From Thamnidium elegans (Eukaryota; Mucoromycota; Mucoromycetes; Mucorales; Mucoraceae): DNA of 64,000 bases. The position numbers and the translations under genes were made by a program. The notes beneath the pieces were generated by a model. It was given only the letters and a program-made list of their open reading frames with translations, searched no databases and had not been told where the DNA came from. The DNA lies in assembly GCA_025201345.1 (NCBI GenBank), contig JAIXMG010000016.1, forward strand, positions 434,001-498,000, written 5' to 3'. Positions 61,310 through 64,000 of this stretch are shown here, in pieces (the first letter of the stretch is position 1; every line of letters starts with the position of its first letter).

Positions 61310-61925
61310 TTTTTTTTTAACTTTATTACAAAGGAAGGCTCTTCTGACAATCGTCAAACTTTGATTGTGAATACCTACAAAACCCTTCAAGGTCACTTAG
61401 AAAAATACTATTACAAGCCATCATCTAGTACAGCAATTAACAATTCAATTTTTTCTTCTACGGATAAGAGTATCACATTGGACGTCGGAGTGAAGTCAAC
61501 TGGGATTGGGTTAGGTACGAAACGAAGACTGAAAATATGATACATGCCCACTCATGGTACAAACGGATAATTCGTTAGTTACTTTTTATCTTTCTTATTT
61601 TTATTATCTTTTATATTTTATCATTATATCTATCTCATATACTATCTCTCCCTGAAAAATAGATAAAAATTGAACTATCAGTTTAAAGCTAAAGCAGTTA
61701 TATGGGGGTGTTGATCCTGGTGTGACTGATATATACACAGCTGTTGATTCCGGTTATACACAACCTCAGGAATACTACCATGAGTGTGGCTATAATATTG
61801 CTAAAGCTACTCGTATGAAGCATCAAAATGAAAACCAAGATGATTTTGAGTTTATCACTCGCTTGCCTTCTTTCAAAACATACAATGAAATAATTTATAG
61901 CTATTACAACAAAGATAACTGGTAG
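61310..61925 (+). pseudogene. Relic of a TnpB/Fanzor-like (RuvC) nuclease, tentative
   Basis: Two short frames, 61310-61540 and about 61684-61925, separated by stops. The second reads KLKQLYGGVDPGVTDIYTAV, then QEYYHECGYNIAKATRMKHQ, then FITRLPSFKT. GVDPGVTDIYTA resembles the first RuvC strand, with its Asp, of TnpB/Fanzor-type nucleases that occur as gene families in Mucorales. The later RuvC acids and zinc ribbon are absent here, and there is no promoter or guide-RNA region I can show, so it is a fragment at most. Assignment is inferred. Confidence 0.35.
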
Positions 61926-62042
61926 GTTTCAACCTACTATTACGTTCAAGACTATACTAATATATTTAAGTCTATTAAACTTTATTCTCATTCATCCAAT
62001 CACATTCTTTGTCATTTAACGTGATCTTAGGTCCTTTTTTTT

Positions 62043-62654
62043 TTATTCCTGATCAAGTTTTTTACGAAGTTTGTACGCTTCAGCTAAAATGCGGTTATCT
62101 TCTTGTTCAGTTGTGACAGGTCCTTTATAATTGACATCTTTCAAAAAGCGCTACAAAATAAAAATGTTAGAATAAGGGATATAATGCATTTCTTTTTCAA
62201 AAAAAAGTACCTTTTGTGTATTATAACATTTCCAAAATGTTTGCTTTTGTTCTTCACACATTTTGGCTTTATCCCACCAGCTACCATCTTTAAAACAAGT
62301 AAATAATGATTCATGAAGGTCTGCACAAACTGTCAAAGCAGTTTCATGAATTTCATTTCTTTGTTCCTTAAAGTCTCGAGCTGCCCATTGGATTTGAGGT
62401 TGAGGTTCTGTCTTTTCAGTAGTAGTGGTCTCGCTGCTGCTAGCGTTGGTGGAGGGTATGGGGTTTTGAGTAGGGAGATGTACTTTGTAATGGTCTGAAG
62501 CTTGAACGGGTTCTGCCTCAGGTTCTTGTTCTAATGGTGTGGTCTTGGGTTGAGAAACTGTTTTAGTAGGATCGTAACGAGGTTGCTCTTGTACTAAATA
62601 ATCGTCTTCTTTTACATACGATTCAACATAATCACGAGCTGAATTATTTGACAT
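62043..62654 (-). CDS. Twin CX9C protein, probably mitochondrial intermembrane space
   Basis: Two exons (62654-62211 and 62150-62043) give 183 aa. The N-terminal two-thirds is acidic, Pro/Gln/Ser-rich and disordered. The C-terminal part contains C-ADLHESLFT-C and C-EEQKQTFWK-C, a twin CX9C pair typical of the Mia40-imported coiled-coil-helix-coiled-coil-helix (CHCH) proteins of the intermembrane space. The end (FLKDVNYKGPVTT...RKKLDQE) occurs in a group of fungal CHCH proteins of uncertain role, possibly respiratory-complex assembly. The first Met of the larger frame (62753) is unlikely; MSNNSAR starts the compact protein. Confidence 0.8.
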
Positions 62655-62836
62655 GTTATTAAAAAAAGTAAAAAGAGTTGAAATAATAACAATAAAAAAA
62701 TTAGTCGGAAACTTAACGCCCCCTTCAACTCTTAACCCTGTATTAAGCCACACAGTAAAAAAAAAAAAACTATCATATTCTTTTTTTTTATTATTATACT
62801 AATTCTTTTCTATACACACACACATATACAACACAT

Positions 62837-63388
62837 TTAGTTTGTTGTTTCATTGACGAAACGGTTGTTCTTTAACTCTAATTGACCATGTTCTAAAAAG
62901 CTAGGCCATTCCTTTTCGCCCTTTAATTCCATAAAGTGAGGTTGTTCCCAAAGTGCTAATAACTTTTCTTTGCTTCCAACGGTCTCGAGTGCCTCACGCA
63001 GTGACACAATAGATGTTTCGACCAAGTTCAACTCATCAACAACTCTCAAACGTTTAGGTCTGGCTAAATGACTCTCGCTGGTTTGTAAATCAATTTGACG
63101 TGCCTTTGAACGTTGTAAAAGTGCATCAGTTACTGCTTGTGCTGATTGAGGTGTTTCGAAGCCAGTTAAAGCTACAAGAGGGCGCCATAAATCTTTTCTT
63201 AATCTGACAGGTGCATTCTTTGTACCAAGCTGGTTCAAGACCTTGTTCTAAAATTTTTTGTTGTTTAATACGTGGGAGGGGGGTTTTTTTTAATGTGTTA
63301 ATCTTTTTACCTTCATGTTTTGTCTTAAACTAACCAAGATTTGCTTGGTTTGAACATGACGATAAATATAAACGCTGTTTGCTACCAT
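62837..63388 (-). CDS. Mitochondrial ribosomal protein mL67/MHR1-like
   Basis: Two exons (63388-63311 and 63247-62837) give 162 aa. MVANSVYIYRHVQTKQILVS, NKVLNQLGTKNAPVRLRKDL and WRPLVALTGF match the MHR1/mL67 family, a fungal large-subunit mitochondrial ribosome protein that also acts in mtDNA recombination in yeast. In yeast the same protein has a recombinase activity; that second role is not shown by this sequence. A cleavable presequence is not evident. It is divergent from the NOT2-like gene with 220 bp between starts, a likely shared promoter. Confidence 0.85.
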
Positions 63389-63608
63389 TCTTTTTTTTAT
63401 ACGTGTATGTAATATGAAAAAGGTCCGGGGTACAAATAGAAATAGTGGATAGCTAAAAAAAAAAGAGGAAAAATATTTATATGTTAAAACACCGCACACG
63501 ACTGTCACGTCATCCCCCCACTTTAAACCGAAGTACAGCAAAAGGAATATTTTTTTTTGTTTTTGAAATACTACATTATTTTTTTTTAATCCTTTTAATT
63601 ACATAAAA

Positions 63609-64000
63609 ATGTTCCGCCCAAATACAACAGCTGACCTAAACGAGTTTCCAGCCTTGGGGACACCACCAGCAATGAATCGAAATGGGGGTGGGTCTAATAA
63701 TCGACTAGCAAGTTATGCTTCAACAGCTGGTAACGGGTTTCAACAGCAGCAGGAAAGTCTGATGGATAGTATGAATGAATTTTCACATAAAGGCAACACT
63801 TTAGGTTCGTTTCCAGCTATACCTACGCAAGGTCGATTCAATAACATGACCGCAGAATTACCGCCATCCAACAATAGAAACTTGGCACCGAGATCTTTTT
63901 CGATGGATGAGTTCCCAGCACTACGTAGTTCTGCATCACCTTTTGAGAACGCGATAAGTAGAGAATCGGGTGGGAAACCTGAGCAATGGCTAGATTATGC
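63609..64000 (+). CDS. NOT2/CDC36-like CCR4-NOT subunit, 5' part (truncated by window end)
   Basis: Open frame of 130 codons from ATG 63609 to the end of the window, no stop. It carries two EFPAL-type motifs, DLNEFPALGTPP and SMDEFPALR, within a Ser/Asn/Pro-rich N-terminal region; DFPALP-type motifs are typical of NOT2, the CCR4-NOT scaffold subunit for mRNA decay. The NOT-box domain itself would lie downstream, outside the window, so the call is tentative. A T-rich leader precedes the start. Confidence 0.6.
   Translation, partial: MFRPNTTADLNEFPALGTPPAMNRNGGGSNNRLASYASTAGNGFQQQQESLMDSMNEFSHKGNTLGSFPAIPTQGRFNNMTAELPPSNNRNLAPRSFSMDEFPALRSSASPFENAISRESGGKPEQWLDY

Overview
This looks like a nuclear scaffold segment from an early-diverging fungus, most probably Mucoromycota (Mucorales-like). 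The DNA is very AT-rich and full of poly-A and poly-T runs. The genes are eukaryotic, split by many short GT-AG introns (about 50-110 nt), and their products are fungal: an ISWI remodeller, MAF1, a PHO84-type phosphate transporter, a HAL4/NPR1-type kinase, GOS1, mL67/MHR1, a WASP with a CRIB motif and a NOT2-like protein. Gene models were built by hand from reading frames, splice sites and protein-family resemblance. I saw no bacterial operon, rRNA, CRISPR array or convincing tRNA.

Layout. 0.8-1.4 kb: C2H2 repressor-like gene. 1.6-9.1 kb: a mobile-element patch around the La (Lhp1-type) gene, with a broken SWIM/MULE transposase, a near-identical 298-bp piece of it in inverted orientation on the other side of La, a dead piggyBac element abutting that piece, and a relic reading frame cut by the piggyBac. 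9.7-15.2 kb: ISWI and an arrestin-like adaptor. 15.2-21.5 kb: gene-poor, with degenerate repeats and a possible mariner-type relic. 21.5-34.5 kb: a NuiA-like nuclease inhibitor protein, a 60-aa HMG/YABBY-like protein, 6-phosphogluconate dehydrogenase, a membrane PDI, a hypothetical gene, a phosphate transporter and triosephosphate isomerase, with a 2.5-kb gene-poor gap at 22.9-25.4 kb. 35.5-40.6 kb: compact cluster of a second C2H2 factor, MAF1, an F-box/DUSP-like protein, an acidic repeat protein and a small lipidated protein. 40.6-44.7 kb: gene-poor with relics. 44.7-64 kb: protein kinase, TBC Rab-GAP, GOS1 SNARE, Gln/Thr-rich protein, 3-ketoacyl-CoA thiolase, WASP, LOG-family hydrolase, XPG/FEN1-like nuclease, DODA dioxygenase, a TnpB/Fanzor-like relic, a twin CX9C protein, mL67/MHR1 and the start of a NOT2-like gene.

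The genes are mostly housekeeping and do not form one pathway. Loose themes are carbon metabolism (6PGDH, TPI, thiolase), membrane traffic and actin (arrestin, TBC GAP, GOS1, WASP), RNA polymerase III output (La, MAF1) and nutrient control (phosphate transporter, HAL4/NPR1-type kinase). Two convergent pairs overlap tail to tail within their coding sequences (F-box/acidic protein by 12 nt; XPG/DODA by 6 nt), so the gene islands are tight while the spacers between them are long.
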